Of a stretch of 64,000 nucleotides of DNA, positions 18,027-27,179 are shown piece after piece; position 1 is the stretch's first letter; every line of letters starts with the position of its first letter. The position numbers and the translations under genes are program-made. Source of the DNA: JACOND01 sp965202795 (lineage in GTDB: Bacteria > Bdellovibrionota > Bdellovibrionia > Bdellovibrionales > UBA1609); NCBI GenBank assembly GCA_965202795.1, contig OZ241848.1, positions 620,001 through 684,000 of the forward strand, in the 5' to 3' direction. Below the pieces are notes generated by a model. That model did not search any database. It saw nothing but the letters and a program-made list of their open reading frames with translations, and had not been told where the DNA came from.

Positions 18027-19283
18027 TTATCTTCCCTCCCCCTCTTCTGAAGCCTGCCCTCCCAGAGCGGCCAAGTCAAAAGGATAAACCACGCTGATTA
18101 AACCCCGCCTTTCGGCTTTTAAATTAAACTGAATTTTATTGAGCGCGCCCAAAATGCACTTTGTGATGTCCGGGGAGCGAACCGCAGAGGAGGGATGCCG
18201 CTTTGCGGAGGCCACCCGCCCGCTCCTGTTGATTGTGAAATGGGCGCTAAACAGGCCTTTTAAGCTGGGCTCCCGGCGGAGAGCTTTATTGTAACACTCC
18301 CGGATTTTTCCAATATGCCGTATGATCTCCCGGTCAATCAGGCTGGGATCAAAGCCCCCGCCCTCCTGGCTGAGGAGGCTTGTCTCTGACAAATCTCCAG
18401 AGCCTCCAGATCCAATCAGGCTCAGCCGGCCCGCGCCAGGCTGTCCGCCGCCCGCGCCGCTGCCCTTCAGCCCATAGCCGCCCCCGCCCTGGATGTTTCC
18501 CCCGCCGCCCAAAGCAGCGGTCACAAGCCCTTTGCTGTATATGGAGCTTTGGACTCCGCCGCTGGCAGCCGCGCCGCCCAGCCCCGGCCCCGGCGACACA
18601 GCGGCGGCGATTTTGGCGGATGTTAAGCGCAGGCCCGCCGGATTCCGGCTTTTTGAGAGGCTTCCCAAAGCGGCCAGCGCGCCTCTCCGGCTGAGGGATT
18701 TTTTCAGAACTCTCTTTTTTTTGGCCGGAGCCTGGCTGTCTCTTGTGTAGGCGGTTTGGCTGTTGATCGAGATTTTTTCTATTTTGGCGGTTTGCGGCGG
18801 CTTGATGATTTGGACAGAGCGAAGCTTTTTTGGCGGCTCAAGAGGCTTGGTTTCGCCGCCTGAAAGCGCAAAAAGCGCTCCAATAAGCAGGGCAAAAGCG
18901 CCGGCGCAGCCGATGGCAGCCTGAAAGAGAAGCTTGGAATCCTCCGGCCGGGAGTCTGTCAGGGCGGCTTCAAAGCCATCCGCCGCCGCGGCCTTTAAGC
19001 CGGCCAGCTCTACTGTATAGCCTGAATAGCGGTCAGGGAGCTGGCCCCGCGGCGGCTTTAGAGTTATTGGAAGAGGGCCTTTTTTCAGCTGCTCAAGGGA
19101 AAATTCCCTGAAAGCCGCCGCGCGAAGGGGGTTTTTTTTGCGCCCCGCGGATTCAGAAAAATCTAAAGAGGGGCGGATGTCCAGCCTTCCCGTCCGGCTG
19201 CAGACCGCAAAGGCTTTTTCTGTCCCGCAGAAAATGGCCCTTGTCAGCCGGCCCCCGCTGTCTCTTAAAAACAGTTTTGTCAC
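18027..19283 (-). CDS. AgmX/GltG-like membrane protein with TonB-type C-terminal domain
   Basis: 418 aa. An N-terminal cytoplasmic domain (1-130), one membrane helix (about 140-160), a Pro/Lys linker, a Gly-rich periplasmic segment (about 240-300) and a C-terminal domain. That domain begins FDPSLIDREIIRHIGK and includes RECYNKALRREPSLKGLF and FTINRSGRV, the signature of the AgmX/PglI C-terminal (TonB-like) domain. Such proteins transmit force from a TolQR-type proton motor across the periplasm. The GTG start overlaps the previous stop (GTGA) and has GGGGAGGGGG upstream. Confidence 0.85.
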   Translation of the reverse strand: MTKLFLRDSGGRLTRAIFCGTEKAFAVCSRTGRLDIRPSLDFSESAGRKKNPLRAAAFREFSLEQLKKGPLPITLKPPRGQLPDRYSGYTVELAGLKAAAADGFEAALTDSRPEDSKLLFQAAIGCAGAFALLIGALFALSGGETKPLEPPKKLRSVQIIKPPQTAKIEKISINSQTAYTRDSQAPAKKKRVLKKSLSRRGALAALGSLSKSRNPAGLRLTSAKIAAAVSPGPGLGGAAASGGVQSSIYSKGLVTAALGGGGNIQGGGGYGLKGSGAGGGQPGAGRLSLIGSGGSGDLSETSLLSQEGGGFDPSLIDREIIRHIGKIRECYNKALRREPSLKGLFSAHFTINRSGRVASAKRHPSSAVRSPDITKCILGALNKIQFNLKAERRGLISVVYPFDLAALGGQASEEGEGR

Positions 19284-19681
19284 TTTTCGGCCCCCTCCCC
19301 TTCAGGGAGCATTTTAAGCGCTTTTCCCTTAAAGTCAATTTTGAGCGAAAAAAGCTCGCTTTCAGCCAGGCTCTCCCCCTCAACCCGCATATCCTTTGAT
19401 TGATTAAAAAGATGTTTTTTCCCCTGAATCAAAAGGGGGCGGAAAGAGTATGCGCCGGCGGCGGCCTCTGCCGCCTGCGGGTTTTCTGCCCGCGGCGCTT
19501 TGGGCGGCTTTTGAGTTAATAGGGGGTGAAAAGGCCGGGCGGCTGGGGCTTTAGGCTCCCCCGCGCCGCCCGCCCGCGCCGCGCTTTCAGCCGGGCCGGC
19601 CCGGAAAGCCCCCGGCTTAAGATCCTCTCCGGCAGCCGGAAGGCTGCCCGCCAGCAGCAAAACAAACAAAACAAAACTCAC
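19280..19681 (-). CDS. Small exported protein of the envelope operon
   Basis: 133 aa with a signal peptide (MSFVLFVLLLAGSLPAAGE) and an Ala/Pro-rich mature part, then a charged C-terminus. The GTG start overlaps the stop of the large TPR gene and its own stop overlaps the next start, so it is coupled on both sides. No family recognised; probably a periplasmic accessory subunit. Confidence 0.7.
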   Translation of the reverse strand: MSFVLFVLLLAGSLPAAGEDLKPGAFRAGPAESAARAGGAGEPKAPAARPFHPLLTQKPPKAPRAENPQAAEAAAGAYSFRPLLIQGKKHLFNQSKDMRVEGESLAESELFSLKIDFKGKALKMLPEGEGAEK

Positions 19682-22600
19682 AGCGCGCCTCTTTTTATTT
19701 GATTAATTTGCCGGATGCGCCCTCTCAAGTAAAGAGCAAGCGCCGTGTTCCCGCGGCTCTCCTCCAGCTGAAGCAGAGCCTCCAGCCGCTGCCCGCTAAA
19801 GGGCGAGGCTCTTAACCGGGCGCGGGCCCTGCGGATTTTTTCCTCCGCGGGCGCTCCGCTGAATGCCTGTTTTTTTTCAGGGCGGCTTTCAGATAAAATG
19901 CCTTTGCCAAGGGCTGCGGCGCGCTCCGGCCCGGCCGCTGCGGCAAGCTGTTTCAGCTCCCACTGAAGAGCGCCCTGATAGACTGGATCTGTTTCGGCAT
20001 AAGCGCTTCTGTACCGGTCTGTAAATTTTTTGGACCAGAGCTTCTCGCTTTCCGCCAGCAGCTCCCGCGCCCGCTTTTTATAGGGGGCCATTTGATCGCG
20101 GATCAGGCTCTGGTATTTGGCTTTTTCCTCCAAAGTCAGGTCCTGCGGCGGCGGCAAAGCCAAAACGGATTCATAAAAGCGGCTGGTTTCGCTATAAACC
20201 CCGGAAAAGGCAACAGCCTGCGCAAGCCAGTCCTCCAGCTCCACAGCCCTGGCCGCTGAGGCTTCCAGCCGCTCAATCGCCTGGCCCCAGGCTTTCAGGG
20301 CGCGGGCCATGCGGCGCTCTGAGGCGGTTTCAGGAAGAGAGCGCTCCCGCGCTTTGTTTAAGGCGGAAAGAAAAGACTCCACAAAGCGCTTTCTTTTCAG
20401 AAAGCGCGCGGCAAAAGACGCCCGCAGAAAAGGGTATTTTTCCGCAAAACGGCTGAGGAGTTTTTGATCAAAGCGGTTTTCGTCCAGCCTCAAAATATAA
20501 AGGGACAAAGCCTCCGGCTGTTTGGAAAAGTAATGGCCGTATTGGCTCAGCAGGGCGGCTTTCTGGCTTTTTGTCCGGGCATCCCCTTTAAGCGCCCGCT
20601 CAATCAAAAGCCGCGCCGCAAGCTCCGCTTTTTCTGACTGGGGGCGCTTTGCGAGAAAGCTTTGGTAATGGGGGACAGGGTCCTTTCCGGCAAGCTCCGC
20701 CAGCCGCGCCAGGCGCAAAAGATGCTCTTCGGATTCATCCCCGCGGCTCAGCTCCTGAACAAGCTTCAGGGCTTCCTTAAAGTCCATGCGCGCCTCGGCA
20801 AGCCACAGACGGCTTTTCAGAGCGCGCCCGCGCTCCTCTTTGCTCAAAGAGGGCAGCGCCAGCAGGCGGGAAACAATCTCCCCGGCGTCTTTCAGATACA
20901 AAAGCTCTTTGGCCAGAATCAGCCTGTTCATATAGCATTTTTTTAAGTCATCCTCTTTGGCCAGGGCTGGATCCACAAGGCCCAGGATCTGGTAGGCGCG
21001 AAGGATGTCTTTGTCCTTTGAGGCCTGGACGGGATAGGGGGAGAGATTTTTCCCCGAAACCAGCGCCTTTGCGCTGTTCAGCAGGGCCCTGTGGCGGATG
21101 CTGGCAAACTCCCGTTTGTTTTTAGGAAACAGGCTTTGGAAGCGCCCGGCGCGGCTGGCTATCAGAAGGTGGCGCGCCTCCGCGGCGCTCTGCTGGGATT
21201 TTTGGGCGCTCAAAGCGGCAAGGGACCGCCGGGCGGCCTCCAGCCGGAGGGATTTGATTTCAGAGGCTCCGCTTTCCGCGGCGGGGGAATCCTCCGCCGC
21301 AAGCGCCAGGGCCAAAAAGCGCTCCCCAGCCTCTTTCAGCCTCTCTTCCTCATAAAGAATCCCGGCCATCTGGTATTTTGCCCTAAAAAGAAGCTCTTTG
21401 TCCCCGCCATGCTGAAGGTAAAAGCGAAAGGCTCCCTTTTTGACGGCGCGGTCTTTTGAGAGTCTGGCCATTTCCATCTGAAGGGCGGCCGCTTTTTCCC
21501 TTGCGGCTTTATGCGCGGGTTTTTCCTCTGCCGCGGCTTTTTTCGCTTTGGCCGGGGGCCTGCCTTCAGCCCGGCTTTCAGGAGGAAGGGGCGCAAGCGC
21601 GGCTTTTTGAAACAAATCCGCCGCTTCGGAAAACTTTTTCAGCCTTCGCGCCGCAAAGGCCTGGCCGGCGAGCATGTCAAACTCCCCCGGATAAAAGGAG
21701 TTATAGCTTTTATAAAGGGAGAAAACCCCGGCAGCGGCGGCTCCTCCGGCGGGAGCTTTCGCCAGCTTTGCCTCCGCGGCTTTGATGCAGGCTTTTTGCA
21801 GTTTTTTTGCCTCTCTGCAAAGGGCGGCCGGGCAGGGTTTTCCGAGCCGGCCCTGCAGGGCAAACAGCGCGCGGGCTTTTGGCCCGCTTTGATTAAAAAC
21901 AGCCTCTTTGCCCAAAATAAAATCATTTTTGATCATGGAGATCCAGGCCCGCATCTCTTCCTCTAAAGAGGGCTGTTTGCTCAGGTAATGCCGGTAGGCT
22001 TTGGTGGAGGCCGCCGCCCGCCCGATTCGGCTCAGGGATTCCGCCAGATCAGCCAGCCTCCGGCGGCGGGCCTGAGGGGTGTTTTCCCCGGGGCTGTCTT
22101 TTTGAAAGCTGTAGAGAAAGCTCAGCCGCGGGCCTGTGACCTCCCCGCGCGAGTAAAGAGCGGTCAGCTCGCCCTGAAGCCGCGCCTTGATTTTTTTCTC
22201 CTCTTTAGTCCGGGCGCCAGTCAAATACAGGGGGGACTTTAAAAAGCCCAGCAGAGCCTGCAGAGCCTCCTCCTCTCTTGACAAATTGTAAAGGCACCAT
22301 ATCCGGCGGTAAGATGTTCTGAAGGCCCAGATGTTTTCCCCAGAGGCTTTCCCTTTTTTGAGAGTTTGATCAAAGGCCGCCAAAGCCTCTTTATATTGAT
22401 GCAGCTCAAAGCGGATCTCCCCAAGGTTAAACCATGCCCGAAGCTTAAGCTTTTCGCCAGCTGCCAGCTGAACAGCCTCCTCTAAAAGCGCAGCCGCTCC
22501 GGCTTTTTTGCCCATCAGGCGGCTGAGCCAGGCCATTTCAAACAGGGATCGGCTGTATAGGGCGGGGTGGCGGCTTTTGATGAGCGGGGCCAGGCCCTTG

Positions 22601-22974
22601 TAAAGCCGCAGGGCCTTTTCAGCGTCCCGGCGCGCGGCAGCGGATGAAGAATCCCCGGCCAGCCGCTCTTCGGCCCTGAGCGACAGAATGTGAGCGAGCC
22701 TCAGATCCAGCGGCCTTTTGGAGAAGTGGCCGGCGGGAAGGGACATGCGGAGCCCCTCCAGCTTTTGAATCAGGTAGTCTCTGGAGATGTTTTCCGCAGA
22801 TTTTTTGCCGCTGTCCGCGGCGGCTTTTGCCTTTGGAGACAGGGCGGCGGCGGACAGCAGGCAAAAAAACAAAGCCGCCCGCGCCAAAGCCCCCAGCCTT
22901 TGCGGCGGGGGGGGATTTTCCGCGCCTAAAAAAAACCGGCTGGGCGCTTTTCTCAAAAAATTTCTGGCAGACAC
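19678..22974 (-). CDS. Large exported TPR protein of the envelope operon
   Basis: 1098 aa from GTG 22974. An N-terminal hydrophobic segment (LGALARAALFFCLLSAAAL) acts as signal or anchor. The rest is helical with many tetratricopeptide-like units, e.g. AWFNLGEIRFELHQYKEAL near residue 180. It resembles the large TPR proteins (AglT/GltE/PglI type) that accompany AgmX in gliding-motor clusters. A run of eight G on the plus strand (22907-22914), C in the coding strand, lies within the first 25 codons and could slip. Confidence 0.8.
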   Translation of the reverse strand: MSARNFLRKAPSRFFLGAENPPPPQRLGALARAALFFCLLSAAALSPKAKAAADSGKKSAENISRDYLIQKLEGLRMSLPAGHFSKRPLDLRLAHILSLRAEERLAGDSSSAAARRDAEKALRLYKGLAPLIKSRHPALYSRSLFEMAWLSRLMGKKAGAAALLEEAVQLAAGEKLKLRAWFNLGEIRFELHQYKEALAAFDQTLKKGKASGENIWAFRTSYRRIWCLYNLSREEEALQALLGFLKSPLYLTGARTKEEKKIKARLQGELTALYSRGEVTGPRLSFLYSFQKDSPGENTPQARRRRLADLAESLSRIGRAAASTKAYRHYLSKQPSLEEEMRAWISMIKNDFILGKEAVFNQSGPKARALFALQGRLGKPCPAALCREAKKLQKACIKAAEAKLAKAPAGGAAAAGVFSLYKSYNSFYPGEFDMLAGQAFAARRLKKFSEAADLFQKAALAPLPPESRAEGRPPAKAKKAAAEEKPAHKAAREKAAALQMEMARLSKDRAVKKGAFRFYLQHGGDKELLFRAKYQMAGILYEEERLKEAGERFLALALAAEDSPAAESGASEIKSLRLEAARRSLAALSAQKSQQSAAEARHLLIASRAGRFQSLFPKNKREFASIRHRALLNSAKALVSGKNLSPYPVQASKDKDILRAYQILGLVDPALAKEDDLKKCYMNRLILAKELLYLKDAGEIVSRLLALPSLSKEERGRALKSRLWLAEARMDFKEALKLVQELSRGDESEEHLLRLARLAELAGKDPVPHYQSFLAKRPQSEKAELAARLLIERALKGDARTKSQKAALLSQYGHYFSKQPEALSLYILRLDENRFDQKLLSRFAEKYPFLRASFAARFLKRKRFVESFLSALNKARERSLPETASERRMARALKAWGQAIERLEASAARAVELEDWLAQAVAFSGVYSETSRFYESVLALPPPQDLTLEEKAKYQSLIRDQMAPYKKRARELLAESEKLWSKKFTDRYRSAYAETDPVYQGALQWELKQLAAAAGPERAAALGKGILSESRPEKKQAFSGAPAEEKIRRARARLRASPFSGQRLEALLQLEESRGNTALALYLRGRIRQINQIKRGAL

Positions 22975-23040
22975 AATCCCGCTCTTTATTTTTAAGCCGG
23001 CCGGCTCATTTTGCTGCTGCGAAAAGCCAAAACCCCCGGA

Positions 23041-23550
23041 TCATTCCCCTAAAACCGCAAGCTTGATGTCGCTGAAGCCGGTCTGGCCGCAGGCTTGAAT
23101 CACAGGGCTTAGCTTGTCGTAGAAAAGGTTTTTGTCGGCCTGGATGGTGATGGTTTCCGAGCGGGGATCGCCGGACTCGTATTTTTCTGACAGGCTTTTT
23201 TTCAGGCCGAGCAGAAAAGCGGTCAGCCGGCTGGCCTCAATTTTTTTCTCCTCCGCGAAATATCCGTCTTTTCTGATCTGAATGATAAAGCGCCTGTCAA
23301 GCCTTTCGATGGCGGCGGCCTTTGGAAGCTCGATTTCCGAGCTGACATAGCTCATCTCCGCGGCGCTGGAAAAAAACATCAAAAGATAAACCACAAGGAT
23401 TGAAAAAGCGTCAATCAAAGAGGTCAGCATCAAAACCGCCGCGGGCTTTTTGACCGATCGCCGCCCGCGCCCGGAGCTGATCCCGCTCTGAAACAGGCCC
23501 GCGCGGCTTAAAAGGCTTTCGCGGAAAAAGGGGCGGGGGGCATTCTGCAT
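23041..23550 (-). CDS. TolR/ExbD-like proton-channel subunit (second copy)
   Basis: 169 aa. An N-terminal cytoplasmic stretch, then one membrane helix with the motif LTSLIDAFSILVVYLLMFF, whose Asp corresponds to the proton-binding Asp of ExbD/TolR. A periplasmic domain follows, ending TIQADKNLFYDKLSPVIQACGQTGFSDIKLAV. Works with the TolQ-like protein at 24190-24990. Two TolR-like proteins beside one TolQ-like protein is the AglRSV arrangement of myxobacteria. Confidence 0.88.
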   Translation of the reverse strand: MQNAPRPFFRESLLSRAGLFQSGISSGRGRRSVKKPAAVLMLTSLIDAFSILVVYLLMFFSSAAEMSYVSSEIELPKAAAIERLDRRFIIQIRKDGYFAEEKKIEASRLTAFLLGLKKSLSEKYESGDPRSETITIQADKNLFYDKLSPVIQACGQTGFSDIKLAVLGE

Positions 23551-23636
23551 CTGTTTATTTGCCTCCGGCTGGATCGCTTTTGGACTTAACCGCTTTGGGG
23601 TTTGCTGCCGCTGGGCGCTGATATATCCCGCGCCGG

Positions 23637-24170
23637 CTATATTGGCGCTATCCCTATGTTTAAAACGCCCGCCTGCCGGGCCGAATCTATTACTTTGACA
23701 ACATCCTCATAAAGAACATTTTTTTCCGGCAGGATGAAAGCCTGATCGAGATCGGGCCAGCTGCGCCTGACAGCCTGAATATGTTTTTTCAGCTTGCCCC
23801 GCTGGCCGCGCCGGAGAGTGAGGGCCTCCCCGGCCAGCCGCCTTGAGCCTTTTTTGACTTTGATTCTGATGGTTTGGGTCCGCTCCGGCCCATCCGCCGC
23901 GGAGGGCGCTTTTGGCGAAGGGGGATTTTCCGCCGCAGGCCCTGTTTCAGCCCCCGCCGGCCGCGCCGGCTCAATATAAACCCAAAGAGAGCTTTTTTCC
24001 TTTTGCCGGCCGTCGGCAGGCTCTCCGCCCAAAGCCTGTTTGACAGTTAAAGCGCCGATTTGAAACCATGCCACTGTCAGCAAAAGAAAGCAGATGCAGA
24101 CAGACAGCAGCGAGATAAAAGGGGTCAAATCCAGCTGAAAGTCCAAGTCCTGGCCGTTTTTTTTTGGCAT
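23637..24170 (-). CDS. TolR/ExbD-like proton-channel subunit (first copy)
   Basis: 177 aa. LDFQLDLTPFISLLSVCICFLLLTVAW forms the membrane helix just after the N-terminus; a Pro/Ala-rich linker (about 65-100) leads to the ExbD fold ending VLYEDVVKVIDSARQAGVLNIG. The usual Asp is replaced in register by a Pro-Phe-Ile-Ser sequence, with an Asp a few residues earlier (QLDLTPF), as in canonical TolR. It lies 19 nt after the TolQ-like gene. Confidence 0.88.
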   Translation of the reverse strand: MPKKNGQDLDFQLDLTPFISLLSVCICFLLLTVAWFQIGALTVKQALGGEPADGRQKEKSSLWVYIEPARPAGAETGPAAENPPSPKAPSAADGPERTQTIRIKVKKGSRRLAGEALTLRRGQRGKLKKHIQAVRRSWPDLDQAFILPEKNVLYEDVVKVIDSARQAGVLNIGIAPI

Positions 24171-24189
24171 GGCTTAAAACCTCTCTCCC

Positions 24190-24990
24190 TCAGCCCGCCG
24201 CCCCCGGGAGCCTCTGAGCCTTTTTGGGGGAATCCTGATCAAAAAGATTTTTTTGCTCTTTAGGGCTGCTTTTGGCCCGCGCTTTGGGGCTGGCTTTGGG
24301 CGCGGGGGCCTTAGCCGGGATGGGCTGTTTTTCATAAACCGCCTGGCAGCTGTAGCTGAGCAGGTTAAAAATCTTCAGGGCGCCCTGGCTCAGGTCCTCC
24401 TGCAGGCTGCCGGCCCGGTTTTGAAGCACGGCAAACATAAACAGCGCGGGGATGGCCATAATCAGCCCGTAAGCGGTTGTGTTCATGGCCTCTGAAACTC
24501 CAGAGGACAGCAGGACGGCTTTTTCCGCCGGGCTGGCGTAAGTGACGGCGGAAAAGGCTTTGATCATCCCCATAATGGTTCCCAAAAGCCCAGTCAGCGT
24601 GCCGACATTCCCCAGCATGACCAAAAAAGGCGTTCGCTTTTCCAAAGCCGCAGTCTCCGGCCTCAGGGCCTCGTCCATTTTGCCCTGAATGTCCTCCGGG
24701 CCGCCGCAGTCCAAAAGGGCCTGAACGCCAGCTTCAATCGCAGCGGCGGCAGGCTCCCCGCCCTTTGAGCTGGCGCGGTCTTTTTCAGCTTTGGCAAGGG
24801 CCTGTTTCAGCTCCCCCCTGCGGATCAGCCCGGCAAAGCCCTCCGCATACCGCTTCTGGCCCTCCCGCCGCTTAAAAAACAGAAACAAAACCCTTTCAGC
24901 GATAATGACAAGGGATGTGATTTGAAAAAAAAGAATGGCCCACATCCAAAGCCCCCCTTTTTGGAAGGCTAAAATAATTTGATCCGCCAT
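24190..24990 (-). CDS. TolQ/ExbB/MotA-like proton-channel subunit
   Basis: 266 aa from ATG 24990, preceded by AGGAGGAATCATCT; the longer frame to 25068 lacks support. Three membrane segments: about 14-35, then the diagnostic FLVMLGNVGTLTGLLGTIMGMIKAF, then AMNTTAYGLIMAIPALFMFAVLQ. The C-terminus is a basic, Lys/Pro-rich tail. It forms the inner-membrane motor with the two TolR-like proteins and is the first gene of the minus-strand operon that runs to about 11.6 kb. Confidence 0.92.
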   Translation of the reverse strand: MADQIILAFQKGGLWMWAILFFQITSLVIIAERVLFLFFKRREGQKRYAEGFAGLIRRGELKQALAKAEKDRASSKGGEPAAAAIEAGVQALLDCGGPEDIQGKMDEALRPETAALEKRTPFLVMLGNVGTLTGLLGTIMGMIKAFSAVTYASPAEKAVLLSSGVSEAMNTTAYGLIMAIPALFMFAVLQNRAGSLQEDLSQGALKIFNLLSYSCQAVYEKQPIPAKAPAPKASPKARAKSSPKEQKNLFDQDSPKKAQRLPGAAG

Positions 24991-25239
24991 AGATGATTCC
25001 TCCTGAAGATTTTTTGGGCCGGCTTTTTGGGCTGGCGCAATGCCCGCGCCGGGGCCGGAAGCCGCCATCCGCCATCATGAGGCTATGGGAGCTTCCAAAC
25101 AGGCCCTTGGGCTTGTTTTAAACCCCCGGCGGGGAAAAATCAAAACGCGGCGCGTCAAAAATGTCTTAAAAACCCTTAAATTTTTGGCTTCCCTTATGGC
25201 CGGCCCCGGAAGCTGCCGCGCTCATTATAAGAGGAGGTT
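24991..25239. other. Region between the divergent motor operon and the coiled-coil gene
   Basis: Should hold the promoter of the envelope operon on the minus strand. I see no convincing promoter pair and no gene. The end of the region carries AAGAGGAGG, the ribosome site of the next small frame. Confidence 0.4.
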
Positions 25240-25395
25240 ATGCCTGCTATAACCGCATTGCCATGGAATCTGCCGGGCAGCCTCCGGCGGGCGGCTGCCG
25301 CCTGCCAGGCCGCCGGCTGGAGCTTGTTTGCCAGATGGAGGCGCGCTATGATGGGGCCGGCTGCTGGGCATCAACCAGCGCCGGCAGCCTGTTAA
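25240..25395 (+). CDS. Possible small protein before the coiled-coil gene
   Basis: 51-codon frame starting ATGCCTGCTATAACC with AGAGGAGG 2-3 nt upstream and ending in TAA 11 nt before the next ATG. The product is rich in Ala, Arg, Trp and Pro and has no recognised domain. The ribosome site and tight spacing support expression; the odd composition argues against it. A leader peptide is an alternative. Confidence 0.35.
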   Translation: MPAITALPWNLPGSLRRAAAACQAAGWSLFARWRRAMMGPAAGHQPAPAAC

Positions 25396-25406
25396 GGGGG
25401 GGAATC

Positions 25407-25664
25407 ATGATTCAAGGTTTAGATCCGGCGACTATTATAGCTTTATGCGCCTTTGTGACCGTCTTAGGGCTTATTTTCAATATGCTTTTAGCGCCTGTAA
25501 AGGCCGAGCAAAAAGAGTTGAAAAATGGGCAGGTTCGTTTTGAGGCGGATCTGAAAGAGCTGCAAAAGGGGCAGGTTCGTTTTGAGGCGGATCTGAAAGA
25601 GCTGCAAAAAGGGCAGGTCCGTCTTGAAGACAAGATTGACTTGCTTTTAAAAGAAAAAAAATAG
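25407..25664 (+). CDS. Small membrane-anchored coiled-coil protein (paralog)
   Basis: 85 aa. ATG 25407 follows GGGGGG at a good distance and matches the start of the paralog at 3741-4022. One membrane helix (residues 7-30), then GQVRFEADLKELQK repeated (42-bp DNA repeat, two perfect copies plus a partial) and the same end KIDLLLKEKK. It has more repeat units than its paralog but a shorter membrane-proximal part. Function unknown. Confidence 0.75.
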   Translation: MIQGLDPATIIALCAFVTVLGLIFNMLLAPVKAEQKELKNGQVRFEADLKELQKGQVRFEADLKELQKGQVRLEDKIDLLLKEKK

Positions 25665-25898
25665 CTGCTGAAATCCCCGCGCGCTGCCCCGCTTGTGGGC
25701 CTCATGGCCAGGGCAAATCACTTCATTTTATAGGCTTCATCCAGGCTTGCCGGCGGCCCTCATGTAAAAATCGGGGGCAGCCCGACAGAATGCCCCTGCA
25801 GGCAAAAGAACATCATTCAGCCCCTTGGGCGGCGCGCGGCGGGTTTCTGAATTGACCGCATTTTGGCTTGAAGGGGCAGCCAAAGGGCGCTTTGACAG

Positions 25899-27179
25899 CT
25901 ACATCTTAACTTGAAGGAGCAGCCAGAGGGCGTTTTGGGTGACGGGCGATGAGCCTTTTGTTTCCGCTTTTGGGCTGGCGCGGGCCAAAACCCCCCGCCC
26001 CTCCAAAATGGTCTGGCTGTTGAAAAAATGCTTCAGCCCCAGGCCAAAGCGCTGGTAATAATCCCCTGTGTATTTGATGTCGGGGTTAAAGTGGTCGTAT
26101 TTAAAGACAAAGCCCCACTTGGGCAGAAAATCATAATTCCAGCGGACCAGCGCGCCTAAAGAATTGCTGTTCGCAAGATCGTCCCCTCTGGCGCCAGCGA
26201 AATCGCCTCCTTGCATAAGAGACGTGATCTGGGAGTTTGTTTTGTAGCCGAGGACGCCTTCGGCAAGAAAGGCGCCGGGGAGCTTGTTCCGGGTGAGGCT
26301 GTTTAAATCCAGCGCCTGATAAAGGGAAAGCGCCGCTGAGTTATGCTTGTTATTGTGATAAGAGGCGCTGGCCCCCGCCATCCAGCCCCAGGCAGTTGAG
26401 AGATACCTGACATTGGCAAAGCCTCCCAGACCGGCCGCAAAAACTTTAAGATCAGTTTCTTTTTTTTCAGAATCAGTTTTGCGAGAGCGGGCCCCTTCTG
26501 TTTCCCCCTCATTCACAAAGGCCAGATCATAGCTCAGGGCAGGGGTCCAGCCGCCGGAGAGCAAAACCCCCATCTTCTGCTGGTTCCATGTGGTCCGGGT
26601 CTGCATGCGGACATAAGTCCGGTGCTCGTCAGTCATCAGCCCAAAGGGCGCGGCAAACTGCCCAAAAGTGATAAACTGAGGGTATTTCCGGTAATCATCA
26701 TAGAGCTTGATCCTCAAATAGCTGTCTCTGGAGCCTCGGTAGTATCCGCCGATGTTATAGGAATACACAAAGCGCCACTCTCTGCCCTTTGACTTGTAAA
26801 AGGGGATGCTGACAGAGGGGACGGCCGCCATGGCCGCGGGGCCGGAGATTGACTGCAGGGCGCCTTTGTGCTTGTCTTCACCCTTCCCGCCGGCGATATG
26901 GGCGTAGGCCAAAACCCGCCAGTCAAAGCCAAACATGTCCTGGCTTAAAAATTCCTGGAGCGGGGAAACAGCCTCCCCCGCCGCGGGGGGAGAGGGGGCA
27001 AAGGCCCGGCCCGTCAGATTTCGGTGGCCGCCGCCCGCCGGGTTTGTATGGCAGGTCGCGCATCGGTTGGTTCGGATTCGGAGGGCATACTCCGGCCGCG
27101 CCTCAGCCTCTGGGAGAAGCCCCGGGAGCGCCAAAGCCCCCGCCAGTCCAGCCGCAAAAAAACCGCAAACCCGCCGCAT
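25899..27179 (-). CDS. Outer-membrane barrel with an N-terminal c-type haem motif
   Basis: 426 aa: signal peptide (cleavage near residue 27, EAEA-RP), then a single haem-binding motif C40-A-T-C-H44 followed by NPAGGG, then a long series of amphipathic beta strands ending in LWLLLQVKM. The barrel part looks like a porin of about 14-18 strands. A haem motif joined to a barrel suggests electron transfer at or through the outer membrane. A cytochrome c lipoprotein is encoded divergently next to it. C-terminal Met after KV is slightly unlike the usual Phe. Confidence 0.8.
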   Translation of the reverse strand: MRRVCGFFAAGLAGALALPGLLPEAEARPEYALRIRTNRCATCHTNPAGGGHRNLTGRAFAPSPPAAGEAVSPLQEFLSQDMFGFDWRVLAYAHIAGGKGEDKHKGALQSISGPAAMAAVPSVSIPFYKSKGREWRFVYSYNIGGYYRGSRDSYLRIKLYDDYRKYPQFITFGQFAAPFGLMTDEHRTYVRMQTRTTWNQQKMGVLLSGGWTPALSYDLAFVNEGETEGARSRKTDSEKKETDLKVFAAGLGGFANVRYLSTAWGWMAGASASYHNNKHNSAALSLYQALDLNSLTRNKLPGAFLAEGVLGYKTNSQITSLMQGGDFAGARGDDLANSNSLGALVRWNYDFLPKWGFVFKYDHFNPDIKYTGDYYQRFGLGLKHFFNSQTILEGRGVLARASPKAETKGSSPVTQNALWLLLQVKM

